From NCBI RefSeq assembly GCF_001720135.1, contig NZ_MCRJ01000031.1, positions 1 to 34,184 of the forward strand: a stretch of 34,184 nt of DNA. Reading direction: 5' to 3'. Under the pieces are notes generated by a model, which had not been told where the DNA came from, did not search any database, and saw nothing but the letters and a program-made list of their open reading frames with translations. Below, in pieces: positions 10,188 through 19,870 of the stretch (position 1 is the stretch's first letter; each line of letters begins with the position of its first letter). The position numbers were made by a program, and so were the translations under genes. Origin of the DNA: Methylobrevis pamukkalensis. GTDB taxonomy: Bacteria; Pseudomonadota; Alphaproteobacteria; Rhizobiales; Pleomorphomonadaceae.

Positions 10188-10589
10188 TCAGGCGGCGTCG
10201 AGGGCCTTTTCGACGTCGGCCAGCGAATGCCCGGTCAGATCCTTGGCGAGTTCGCCGAGGAGAACCGCGGACAGAGCCTTGTGGTAATGCTGGCGCATCT
10301 CGCCCAGCGCCCGGGGCGCGGCGATGATCACGAGATTCTCGATCTTGCCGGTGAGCGCTTCCTGATTGAGGTGCTGCACGATGCCCGCGGAGAACTGATC
10401 CTCGCTGGCCTGTCCGTGATCGGGATTGGCGGCGCTCGACTGACGGCCGGTGCTCGTGCCCGCATCCGCCTCGACGGCCTCGTGCTTGACGTTCGAGAGC
10501 TTCATGCCGGCTTCGTCGCCGACATTGCGGAACAGATTGAACTTTTCACCGTCTGCGACGGCGACGATCGTGCCTTTGGGCAGCTTCAT
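10188..10589 (-). CDS. Host attachment family protein
   Basis: A 133-residue protein matching the small family described as required for attachment to host cells (Pfam host_attach, AtsE-like). The N-terminal KGTIVAVADGEKFNLFRN strand pattern and the C-terminal IENLVIIAAPRALGEMRQHY and LAKDLTGHSLADVEKAL are typical. Residues about 40-65 form a polar linker. There is no signal peptide, so it should be cytoplasmic; its biochemical role is unknown despite the family name, and the fold resembles ribonuclease-H or release-factor-like domains. ATG 10589 has AGGTG about 8 bases before it. It is a single gene, convergent with the antiporter gene and separated from recQ by about 215 bases in which I see no gene. 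Confidence 0.85.
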   Translation of the reverse strand: MKLPKGTIVAVADGEKFNLFRNVGDEAGMKLSNVKHEAVEADAGTSTGRQSSAANPDHGQASEDQFSAGIVQHLNQEALTGKIENLVIIAAPRALGEMRQHYHKALSAVLLGELAKDLTGHSLADVEKALDAA

Positions 10590-10804
10590 TGAATTTCACC
10601 TGATCAAATTGCAAATGCGCCGGAAGATGAAACGCACCGCCAGACACCGAAGTCGGTGACGGCGACAAGCGTTTCCTGCGCGCGAGATGTTCGAAGCGAC
10701 GCGACACGGCGCGTGGCCTTCTGGAGAACAGCTCCGGTGATGGCGTTGTTCCGGGAAATCGTCACGGGCGGCAATGGCCGCAGCAACACGTGGCAGGATG
10801 TCCG

Positions 10805-12620
<1,816 letters not shown>

Positions 12621-12736
12621 GGCGGCCTGTGCAAGAATCGAAGGGTTTGCGCTTCATACCAGCTTTGGCGGCAGGCCGCCCGTCTGCTGGCCGCGTGTCT
12701 GGCCCGAGCCATTCGAGAAGGTCGGTGGGAAGAGCG

Positions 12737-13342
12737 TTACGTGCCCGATGATCCGGACTTGCCCTCCGGCCAGCTTGCCAGCGCCTGCGCGGCAACGGCC
12801 TCCAGCGTTTCGCGGGGAGATCCGGCCTTGGCCAGCACGGCCATGCCGTGGAGGACGGCCATGACGTAGGCGGTGAGGGCCTCGGAACTGGCCGTTGCCG
12901 GCAGGTCGCCCTCCGCCTTTGCCCGTTCCAGCCGTTCGCGCAGCTGCGCCGCGCTGGCGGCGCGCATGTCGATCAGCATCTCCCGCACCGCGTCGGAGTC
13001 TTCCGATCCCGCCAGAGCGCCGTTGATGAGGAAACACCCGGTGTGGGTCGGGTAGCGGGTGTTGAGGTCGGCCGCATGGCTGAACAGATGCGCGACAACC
13101 TCGCGCGAGGTCGGCAGGGCGAGGGACGCCGGGAAATAGTCGAGATAGCGATCGTAGTAGCGGGCAAGGGCGCGCCGGAACAGCGCCTCCTTGTTGCCGA
13201 AGGCGGAGTAGAGCGCAGGGCGTTCCACGCCCGTCGCCGCGGTCAGGTCGGCGTAGGACGCGCCCTCGTAGCCGTTGCGCCAGAACACGCACAGCGCGGC
13301 GTCGAGCGCCTTGTCCACATCGAACTCGCGATGACGTCCCAT
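12737..13342 (-). CDS. TetR/AcrR-family transcriptional regulator
   Basis: A 201-residue repressor-type protein. Residues about 8-55 form the TetR DNA-binding domain with the helix-turn-helix ASYADLTAATGVERPALYSA, ending in FGNKEALF. The C-terminal ligand-binding part (TGCFLINGAL, about residues 100-110) resembles regulators of the YcdC/TetR_C subgroup, in which the TGCFL segment is common. It is divergent from an SDR gene across a 151-base gap that contains a promoter and a palindrome at the expected start site, so it probably represses that SDR gene and perhaps itself. The inducing molecule is unknown, though an electrophile or aromatic ligand is common in this subgroup. Confidence 0.9.
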   Translation of the reverse strand: MGRHREFDVDKALDAALCVFWRNGYEGASYADLTAATGVERPALYSAFGNKEALFRRALARYYDRYLDYFPASLALPTSREVVAHLFSHAADLNTRYPTHTGCFLINGALAGSEDSDAVREMLIDMRAASAAQLRERLERAKAEGDLPATASSEALTAYVMAVLHGMAVLAKAGSPRETLEAVAAQALASWPEGKSGSSGT

Positions 13343-13385
13343 CAGATTGTCTCACCGTATTTCATAACGACCATTATTAAACCGC

Positions 13386-13413
13386 TTGACAGGCCACGTC
13401 CAGTTTTCATACT
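13386..13413 (+). promoter_or_regulatory. Sigma-70 type promoter for the SDR gene
   Basis: TTGACA at 13386-13391, a perfect -35, is followed after 16 bases by CATACT at 13408-13413, which matches four of six -10 positions. It points toward the SDR gene at 13494. The surroundings are locally AT-richer than the genes. A second, unplaced promoter must read toward the TetR gene. Confidence 0.55.
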
Positions 13414-13422
13414 GATCGTTAT

Positions 13423-13438
13423 CGTAACAGTCGTTACG
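13423..13438. promoter_or_regulatory. Palindromic operator candidate at the SDR transcription start
   Basis: CGTAAC-AGTC-GTTACG is a perfect 6-bp inverted repeat. It lies 10 bases after the -10 element, covering the expected transcription start, which is where a TetR repressor would block initiation. The related sequence CATAACGACC at 13363-13372, next to the TetR start, may be a second half-site. Confidence 0.5.
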
Positions 13439-13493
13439 CTATCCCGACGCGGCATCGCCCGTTGGGGCCTCGAACAGGTATCAAGGGACTGTC

Positions 13494-14255
13494 ATGTCAA
13501 ATCTCCTCAAGGGCAAGGTTGCCCTCGTGACCGGCGGATCGCGTGGCCTCGGCGTGGCGATTGCCGAAGCCCTGGCCGATCAGGGCGCCGATGTCGCCAT
13601 CAGCTATGCGGCGTCCGTGGACAAGGCCGAGGCCGTGGTGGCACGGCTGAAGGCAAAGGGCGTGCGCGCGCTCGCCGTCCGGGCCGACCAGTCCGATCTT
13701 GCCGTTGCCGGGCCGCTTGTCGACACGGTGATGGCCGAATTCGGCCGGCTCGACATTCTCGTCAACAATGCCGGCATCGCGATCCAGGGACAGCTGGTGG
13801 ACGATCCGGCGCTCGATGGCGACCGCTACAATCGGCAGTGGCAGGTCAATGTTCTCGGCACGATCGCGATCACGCGCGCGGCGGCGCCGAAGCTCGCGGA
13901 TGGCGGACGGATCATCTTCATCGGCTCGCGGCTCGGCTCCGTGGTGCCCTTCGCGGGCGTTGCCGACTATGCCGGCACCAAGTGGGCGCTCGCCGGCTAT
14001 GCCAAGGGCATCGCGCGCGATCTCGGTCCGCGCAACATCACGGTCAACGTCGTCCAGCCCGGCATCATGCCGACCGACATGGCGGCCGATGTCGCGGGCG
14101 AGTTGCCGAACCGGGACGCCATCCTCGACATGCATCCGATCCGCCGGATCGCGACCCTCGAGGAGGTGGCCGACACCGTCTCCTTCCTCGCCGGTCCGTC
14201 GGCAGGCTACATCACCGGCGAGGCCCTCAACATTTCCGGCGGCATCGCCATCTGA
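13494..14255 (+). CDS. SDR-family NAD(P)-dependent oxidoreductase
   Basis: A classical short-chain dehydrogenase of 253 residues. The Rossmann motif TGGSRGLG is at about residues 14-21, NNAG at about 91-94, the catalytic Ser in IFIGSRLGS and the Tyr-x3-Lys in ADYAGTKWAL. The C-terminal GYITGEALNISGG is standard. The second-strand region (SYAASVDKAE) lacks an acidic residue at the usual NAD position and so favours NADPH, in line with 3-oxoacyl-reductase-like members; this is an inference. ATG 13494 has AAGGGA 5 bases before it. Control by the divergent TetR gene is likely. The substrate is unknown; such TetR/SDR pairs often handle reactive carbonyl compounds. Confidence 0.9.
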   Translation: MSNLLKGKVALVTGGSRGLGVAIAEALADQGADVAISYAASVDKAEAVVARLKAKGVRALAVRADQSDLAVAGPLVDTVMAEFGRLDILVNNAGIAIQGQLVDDPALDGDRYNRQWQVNVLGTIAITRAAAPKLADGGRIIFIGSRLGSVVPFAGVADYAGTKWALAGYAKGIARDLGPRNITVNVVQPGIMPTDMAADVAGELPNRDAILDMHPIRRIATLEEVADTVSFLAGPSAGYITGEALNISGGIAI

Positions 14256-14276
14256 CCGGGATTCACGCATGAGGAT

Positions 14277-14310
14277 GGCCTCCGGGATCGCGCTTTCGGT
14301 CCCGGAGGCC
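14277..14310. terminator. Hairpin between convergent SDR and sbcC-like genes
   Basis: GGCCTCCGGGA at 14277-14287 pairs perfectly with TCCCGGAGGCC at 14300-14310, an 11-bp GC-rich stem with a 12-base loop. It sits between two converging genes and may end both transcripts. No T-tract follows on either strand. Confidence 0.55.
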
Positions 14311-14322
14311 GTCCGTCTACGG

Positions 14323-16957
14323 TCAGGTCGGATCCGACGGACGCCAGTCGGTCATCTGCAGCGCATGGCCGCCGAGCTTCTGGAAGGCGCGCTGGCGGCA
14401 GGAGAAGACGATGATCTGCTGGTCCTTCGCCTGCCGGTGCAGGGCGTCGAACATCTTCTCGATGCGGTCGTCGTCGGAATAGACCAGCGCGTCGTCGAGG
14501 ATCACCGGCGCCGGCCGGCCGTCCCTGGCCAGCAGCCGGGCGAAGGCGAGCCGGGTCAGCACCGAAAGCTGCTCGCGCATGCCGCCGCTGAGCCGCTCGA
14601 CGTCCTCTTCCTGGCCGTTGCGCAGGATCGTCTGCGGCAGCAGCGTCTTTTCGTCGAAGGTGATCGCCACGTCGTCGAACAGCAGCCCGAGCAGCGGCCG
14701 GAGTTCGGCCATCACCGGCTTGAGATAGAGGTCGCGCGCCTCCGATCGGGCGGTTTCCAGCGCGCTCGTCAGCTGCTTCAGGACGGCCGCCTCCATCGCG
14801 AAGGCCTCCACACGCCGCTGGGCAGTGCTGAGCGCGTCGCGGTTTCCCGCCACAGTTCCTCGACCGCCTCGTCCGATTTCGCCCGGATCGCGGCATTGAG
14901 ACCGGCGATGGTCTCGCGCAGGGCGCCGGCCTCCTTCTCGGCGGCATCCGCAACCGAGCGGGCGCGCTTCAGCGCCGCTTCAGCGGACTCCAGATCGCCC
15001 GCCGCGGCCCGCAGCCGCGCCGCCTGCGCTTCGGCTCCGGCGAAGGCCACGTCAAGGTCGGCGAAGGCCGCAGCCAGCGCAGATTCACGGTCGGTACGCA
15101 CGTTCTCGGGGCCGAGCAGCGCGTCGACCTGCACGAGATCGGCCTTCAGCCCGGCCAGCGCCGTTTCGGCCGCGACGAAGGCGTCGCCGGCACTGGCCTG
15201 CAGCGGCTCCACCTCGCGCACCGCCTGCCGCGCCGCCTTGCGCCGGGCTTCGGCGTCGGCGAGGGCGGCACGGGTCGCGCCCGGGTCCTCCTTCAGCTCA
15301 AGCAATGCCACATCGATCGCCGCGCTGGCTTCGACCTCCTCGCGCAGCTTCGCCAGTCCGGCGGGCGCCAGTTGCAGCAGCTGGGCGTGCCGCTCGCGCA
15401 GTTCGGCCTCGATCTGCTGGGCGCGCACCTGCGCTGCCCTGGCGGCGACAAGATCGGCGACGCCCATCGACGCCAGCAACTGGCGTCGCTTCTCCTCGGC
15501 CTTCTCCAGCCGGTTGTCGCTTTGCGCCGGCTGGTTCGAGCGCAGCGTGAGCGTACCGATGCCGGGCAGGGCGATCCGCGCCTGCCCGTCGTAGCGGCGT
15601 TCTTCGCCGTCACCCAGCGGCGTGCCGTTCAGCGTCACCCGGCCGCTGGCCCCGGCCTCGTAGTCGACCGTCACCGTCGCGCGGGCGGCCTCGTCGACTG
15701 CCTTCAGCTTGGCGATGTCGATCTCGGTCGCCTGCAACAGGTCGATGGCGCCCGGGGGCAGCTTCACCCGCGGCAATTCCGCTTCGCCCGCCTCGATCGC
15801 GGCGCGGACGGCCTCGGCCGCCGCCAGCCGGGTTTTCAGATCGGCGAGGCGCGCGGAGGCGGCGCGGGCGCGCTCGGCGGCCTCGAGGCGGGCAAGCCGC
15901 TCGCGCAACTCCTGCTCGCCGGCCTCCGCAACCTCGGCCTCAAGGCGGGCCGCCTCGATCGCACCCGCCGCATCCCGGCGGCGGCCGATGGCATCTTCGC
16001 GCTGCCGTTCGGCCGCCCGCAGGCCGTCCTGCAGCTCGCGGGCCCGGACAAGGGCCGCGCGGTACTGTTTCAGCGCCTGATCGGCGGCGGTGCGACGGTC
16101 GCGGGCGAGGCGCAGTTCCGCCTCCGCCGTCTTCAGCGTCTCGCCCCGGGCGCGTGCGGCATCGAAGGCCGCCTGGGCGGTCTCGACCGCCGACTTGCGC
16201 GCCTGCCGGTCCTCGGCGTCGTCGATCTCGGCGAGGCGCTTCACCGCCCTGGCCCGCTCGTCCAGCGCGACGCGCAGGGCGGTGCGTCCGCGGACAGCCT
16301 GGCTTCCTCCGCGGCGAGCCGGTCGCGTTCGGCGATGGCGGCGGCATAGCGCCCGCCGGTCTTCGCACGGCCGCCGGCGGTCACGAGTTCGGACAGCGCC
16401 TCTTCGGCCGCGGCCATGATCTCGGCCATGCGCCGCCCGCCGGTGACGGCCTCGACCTCGCCCTGCACGGATTCCAGCAGGCTGGCGCGCACCTGCTTCT
16501 CGCTGTCCTCTTCGGAGCGGCTGCGCTTCTCGATGCCGGTGATGCCCTGGCGCACCCAGAGCAGGCCGGCCGGCCCCGACGTGCCGCCCTTGATCAGGCC
16601 GGCGATGAAATTCTCCGCCTCGTCGGCCTGCGCCACCAGCCGTCCGCTGGCAAGATCGGTGACGCGGGCGAACTTGCCGCCGTAATACTGCTTGGTGATC
16701 CGGAAGCGCCCGGTGTCGGTGGCGATGTCGGCCTCCACCAGCGGGCTGCCGCCGCTGTAGGGCCGCAGGTTGCGCACGTCGTTCGGCGTGCCGGAATAGG
16801 GCTGGAAGAACAGCGCGTGCAGCGCCTCGAAACTGGTCGACTTGCCGAATTCGTTGACCGCGCACAAGACGTTGACGCCGTCGCCGATGCCCTCGATGGC
16901 GACGCCGCGGCCGGCGAAGCGCTTGACATTGTGAAGCCGGAGCGCCGAGATCTTCAT
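14323..16957 (-). CDS. SMC-like DNA repair ATPase (SbcC/YhaN type), two one-base frameshifts (near 16280 and 14848)
   Basis: The ATPase partner of an Mre11-type nuclease. The N-terminal lobe (residues 1-50) carries the Walker A segment AVNEFGKSTS, in which the usual first Gly is Ala. A long Ala/Glu/Arg-rich coiled coil follows, interrupted in the middle by a small beta domain (VDYEAGASGRVTLNG region) where a hook or hinge would sit. The C-terminal lobe has the signature LSGGMREQLSVL and Walker B APVILDDALVYSDDDR. Parts lie in three frames: adding one base in GACGCACCGCC (about 16280) and one in GAAACCGCGACG (about 14848, giving WRETRDAL) gives 878 residues. It overlaps the nuclease gene upstream by four bases. 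The architecture fits the YhaN type better than classical SbcC because it lacks an obvious CxxC zinc hook. Confidence 0.8.
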
Positions 16958-18078
16958 GCCGACACCGCCTGCGCGTGGAAATAGAGCCGCGCCAGCGCCG
17001 CCCGGGCAATCTCGCGTTCGGCCGCCGGCCGGGTCTCGTCGCCGGCCTCGGCCAGGAGCGCGTTGGCCGCTTCCCGCAGCGCCCCGGCCCGGTCGATCCG
17101 GTCGAGGTCATCTACGTCGCACTCCACCGCAAGGCCGTCCTCGTCGAGGTCGAGCAGCGCGAAATCCGGCGCGGCGCTCTCGATCGCCTGCGCCAGCGCC
17201 GCGCGCTCGGCAAGGCCGCTGCGCCCGGTGGCCAGCACGCGCACCAGCGCGTTGCGCCGCTGCCGTTCACCGGGCAGCAACGCGTCCAGCGCCGGGACGG
17301 GATCGTCGCCGCGCAGGAGGTGCAGCTCGAGCGTGCGCCAGGCGAAGGTCGCCGTCTCGAAGGGCGTGACCGCGGGCGGGGCCGACGGGCCATCGAGGCT
17401 TACCAGCAGCGCCATGCCGGGGCGGTCGTGCTTGAACCGGTCCGGCTCCGGGCTGCCGCTGTAGCGGGTGCGCGGGTCGACCTCGACGGCGCCGTGCCAG
17501 TCGCCGAGTGCCAGATAGTCGAGCCGCGCGCGCCGCGCCCGGTCCGGCGCGATCACGTCGGAAGCGGCGGCTTCTTCAGAAAAGCTCTGGATCGCGCCAT
17601 GGGCAAGGCCGAGGCGCAGGGTGCCGTCCGGCGTCGGCGCGGCGTCCATCCAGTCGGTCAGGTCCCGGCCGGGCCGCCGCGTCGTGCAGGGGGCCGGCAG
17701 CAGCACCACGCCGGGGGCAAGGTCGATCGGCCGCGGCTCCACCGCCAGCAGGACATTGTCCGGCGCCTCCGCCCGCAGGCTCGCCCAGAGCTGCGTTGCC
17801 TGCAGCGAATCGTGGTTGCCGGGCAGGATCACCCAGCGGATCGGCGCATGCGCCCGCATCTCGGCGAGCGCCTGCCGCCGGACGTCGGGGGCCGGCGTCT
17901 CGGTGTCGAAGGTGTCGCCGGCGAGCAGGATCGTGCTCGCGCCCTCGGCCCGGGCGTGCGCCGCCAGCTTGCCGATCACCGCGTGCCGGGCTTCGCGCAG
18001 GCGGCTCGGCAGGTCGCCGGAGACATTGCCGAAGCGCTTGCCGAGATGCAGGTCGCTCGAATGGATGAAACGGATCAT
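16954..18078 (-). CDS. Metallophosphoesterase DNA repair nuclease (SbcD/YhaO type)
   Basis: A 374-residue calcineurin-like phosphoesterase. The metal-binding motifs are in order: SSDLHLGK (Asp and His), LLAGDTFD (Asp), ILPGNHDSL (Asn-His-Asp), LAHGAIQS and LALGDWH. A C-terminal capping region of about 130 residues follows. Enzymes of this family act as DNA exo- or endonucleases with an SMC-like ATPase, opening blocked or hairpin ends. The downstream ATPase gene begins within its stop codon (TCAT on the plus strand at 16954-16957), which supports a two-protein complex. The first codon ATG 18078 starts exactly at the MIRFIHSSD motif, as usual. Confidence 0.88.
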   Translation of the reverse strand: MIRFIHSSDLHLGKRFGNVSGDLPSRLREARHAVIGKLAAHARAEGASTILLAGDTFDTETPAPDVRRQALAEMRAHAPIRWVILPGNHDSLQATQLWASLRAEAPDNVLLAVEPRPIDLAPGVVLLPAPCTTRRPGRDLTDWMDAAPTPDGTLRLGLAHGAIQSFSEEAAASDVIAPDRARRARLDYLALGDWHGAVEVDPRTRYSGSPEPDRFKHDRPGMALLVSLDGPSAPPAVTPFETATFAWRTLELHLLRGDDPVPALDALLPGERQRRNALVRVLATGRSGLAERAALAQAIESAAPDFALLDLDEDGLAVECDVDDLDRIDRAGALREAANALLAEAGDETRPAAEREIARAALARLYFHAQAVSA

Positions 18079-18551
18079 GCCTGCCCGGATGCCTGAGGGG
18101 TGTCACCGTGCTGGTGCGCCCGTTCGATCGCTGCGTCAAGGCGCGCGGCCCCCCGCTGCGCGCCGCATGAAGACGAGCAGCCCGGCGAGGCCCGCCGCAG
18201 GATCGGACTGATCGAGCAAGACCGGATTGTCAAGGACGACGGCGGCGCGTTCGGCCGGCGGAGTGTCGGTGGTCGTATGGTGCCGGTCTTCGTTCAGCGG
18301 CGGATGGCAGGCCGCAATCTGCGAAACGCCCGCTCCGGACGGGTTCGGGCCTCGACTCCTCCCTTCGGGCACGGCGGCGCACGCCGGGCAAGCTGGTCGC
18401 CGGGCAGTGGCCGGTCGCTGGTCCGGATTTCCAGCCGGAGGACCGGGATGGCAGTGTGGCGGGCGCGGCGGTGAAACCGGGGTGATGCCGGTCACGATCG
18501 CGGGGTTATCGGCCGGCCGGGCACGGGCATCTATCGGCCGTGTCTGGCGCT
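18079..18551. other. Intergenic stretch without a convincing gene
   Basis: About 470 GC-rich bases upstream of the SbcD-like gene. Open frames here on both strands are Arg/Pro/Ala-rich shadows without ribosome-binding sites. The only protein-like piece is a minus-strand frame ending at 18136 (AAVVLDNPVLLDQ and LAGLLVFMRRA), which has no good start codon or ribosome-binding site, so I do not call it. The promoter for the SbcD/SbcC-like pair should be within this stretch, but I cannot place it. Confidence 0.4.
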
Positions 18552-18730
18552 TCAGACACCGAGCCACCAGCAGCGCATCCACACCTCGGGCGGCACCTCG
18601 GTCTCGCTGCGGGACGAGGCGTCGCGGGCGCGTCGGCAACGGCGAGGCGGTCCTCTTCGCGCAGCGGCGTGTTCAGGAGATCGGCATAGCCGGCAAGGCG
18701 GGCGATGAAGGCCGACAGCATGTTCCGCAT
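18552..18730 (-). CDS. Small hypothetical protein (about 59 residues), one-base frameshift near 18630
   Basis: I do not recognise the family. A strong ribosome-binding sequence AGGAAGGAG lies 7 bases before ATG 18730. The first 36 or so residues (MRNMLSAFIARLAGYADLL, then NTPLREEDRLAVADA) read like a real amphipathic, acidic protein. The frame then turns Arg/Pro/Cys-rich, while the neighbouring frame gives RDASSRSETEVPPEVWMRCW and a stop at 18552. Adding one base at about 18630 joins the two into 59 residues plus stop, the same one-base repair needed by the other broken genes. The ending VWMRCWWLGV is unusually Trp-rich. No signal peptide or clear membrane helix. It stands alone, with the nearest genes over 450 bases away. 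Confidence 0.5.
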
Positions 18731-18947
18731 CGACAGGCTCCTTCCTCTGATCCGTCTGCCGCGGGACTGGCCGCGGCGGCGCGTGTGCGCCCGGAATCTG
18801 GCAAGCAACTCCCGTGCCGACCGGGCAGGGAGGTCTCCGGCATGCCAAGTTCGCCGGCATGCAATGACGGGCGCTCTGGTGCTGTCTGGGTCAATGAAAT
18901 GCGCGGCTGTCCGGGCCGGGCGGCGGGCGCTGCGTGAAATCTCAGCC

Positions 18948-19087
18948 ACTCCACCGTCTTCGCCGGGCTTGACCCGGCGACCCAATGGCGGCGCGGCATC
19001 CGGACGGCAACCTGACCAGATTCGATGGAGATGTGCGCGTGGAGAGGCCCGTGGATTGCCGGGTCAGGCCGGCAAAGACGGTGGAGA
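18948..19087. repeat. Composite palindromic intergenic repeat (BIME-like)
   Basis: Two arms of about 37 bases, at 18948-18984 and 19052-19087, are inverted copies of each other (about 31 of 37 positions match with one gap), separated by about 67 bases. Each arm has its own hairpin: CGCCGGG-CTTGA-CCCGGCG in the left arm (18961-18979) and TGCCGG-GTCAGG-CCGGCA in the right (19057-19074). The core CCGGGCTTGACCCGGCGA followed by CCCA resembles dispersed palindromic repeats known from many Hyphomicrobiales genomes. Such units are normally intergenic and may be moved by REP-associated transposases; none is present here. Confidence 0.6.
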
Positions 19088-19157
19088 GTTTGGGTGAAAG
19101 GGGCGAGCAATGAGCGGAAGATGGAATTCATGGTCGCACTATCGGCAATAATTAGAT

Positions 19158-19179
19158 GTATACAGAAGTACAATACTTC
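19158..19179. promoter_or_regulatory. Operator candidate: GTATAC motif and GAAGTA/TACTTC palindrome
   Basis: ATGTATACAG has the GTATAC palindrome at 19158-19163, a form common in operators of FCD-type GntR regulators. Directly after it, GAAGTA-CAA-TACTTC (19165-19179) is a perfect 6-bp inverted repeat. Both lie 28-49 bases upstream of the likely -35 element for the gene at 19361, a position suited to an activator or a repressor. No GntR gene occurs in the window, so the regulator would be encoded elsewhere. Confidence 0.4.
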
Positions 19180-19206
19180 CATATCCAAATATATCTATAC
19201 AATTGA

Positions 19207-19235
19207 TTGACCTTAACATCCTTAGTGACTACAAC
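19207..19235 (+). promoter_or_regulatory. Sigma-70 type promoter for the opine-synthase-like pair
   Basis: TTGACC at 19207-19212 (five of six matches) is followed after 17 bases by TACAAC at 19230-19235 (four of six). It lies in the AT-rich patch and points to the gene at 19361, leaving a leader of about 120 bases. Confidence 0.45.
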
Positions 19236-19360
19236 ATTGCTTGTTCCTCCCGCAATAGAGGGTGGCGATTCAGCACGCATCCGCCAGTCGGAGGCGAACA
19301 GTCATTTGCGCGGATCACCGGGATGCGTTCGCATCCGGCCGCGACGGAAAGGACCGTGTG

Positions 19361-19843
19361 ATGAATGTGAAAGAGGTGATCGATGAGCTCGACGCCGAGC
19401 GCGAGAAGATCTGGCTGACCTGTCCGGACGAGGTGAAGGACATCGGTCAGGGCATCGTGCCGCGCGGCACCGGCTCGCGCGGCCAGTATTTCAGCACGCT
19501 CGTCTTCGCCGAGGGCGAGGCGCGCACGCTGGCCGACGAGATGCTCTGGGGCATCATCCAGGTCTGCGAGAAGCCCGACGCCGACCTCGGCACGCTGAAG
19601 CACGTGATCTCCGAGATCATCGGCTACAAGGCCGACTTCTTCGACTTCGTGGGCCTGCCGCATGCCGCGGCGATGATCCACAAATACGTCGCCGCCGCCC
19701 AGGAATGCGGCACGCTGGACGAGTTGAAGGCGCTGTCCTCGGCCTGCCTCACCTACGCCAACCGCGTGCACATGTGGGTCGACGCCGTTTTCCCCTGGGG
19801 CCTCGGCAACGCCTTCAAGCGCGTCGACCGCCGCTATCCCTGA
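19361..19843 (+). CDS. Cucumopine/mikimopine synthase C-terminal helical-bundle-like protein
   Basis: A 160-residue, probably cytoplasmic, all-helical protein. I associate it with the helical-bundle domain that forms the C-terminal half of the Agrobacterium opine enzymes cucumopine and mikimopine synthase, which condense histidine with 2-oxoglutarate. That match is from memory of the family and is not proven here. Visible features are an amphipathic first helix (VKEVIDELDAEREKIWLTC), a central ISEIIGYKADFFDFVGLPHA segment and a conserved-looking end ANRVHMWVDAVFPWGLGNAF with aromatic and His residues that could line an active site. ATG 19361 has GGAAAGGA 7 bases before it; an earlier in-frame start at 19262 would add a basic, non-domain tail. 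The DUF3830 gene follows after 27 bases, which supports a two-subunit enzyme. Confidence 0.6.
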   Translation: MNVKEVIDELDAEREKIWLTCPDEVKDIGQGIVPRGTGSRGQYFSTLVFAEGEARTLADEMLWGIIQVCEKPDADLGTLKHVISEIIGYKADFFDFVGLPHAAAMIHKYVAAAQECGTLDELKALSSACLTYANRVHMWVDAVFPWGLGNAFKRVDRRYP

Positions 19844-19870
19844 TCCATCGATTGCCAAGGAGTTCCGAAG

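Larger units (their letters stand above)
18731..19360. other. Gene-poor control region upstream of the opine-synthase-like pair
   Basis: This 630-base stretch holds no convincing gene. A minus-strand frame across 18673-19188 mostly translates a repeat element (RRHWVAGSSPAKTVE). The left part contains a composite inverted repeat (18948-19087). The right part, about 19120-19240, is sharply AT-rich compared with the rest of the window and carries a palindrome, a GTATAC motif and a likely promoter for the gene at 19361. GC content rises again just before that gene. Confidence 0.6.

Noticed and set aside
18136-18639. Minus-strand frame ending AGLLVFMRRAAGGRAP
   Set aside because: The end looks slightly protein-like, but there is no suitable start codon or ribosome-binding site and most of the frame is low-complexity Arg/Pro/Ala.
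18673-19188. Minus-strand frame of 171 codons
   Set aside because: Much of it translates the palindromic repeat (RRHWVAGSSPAKTVE), and it lacks a ribosome-binding site and domain character.
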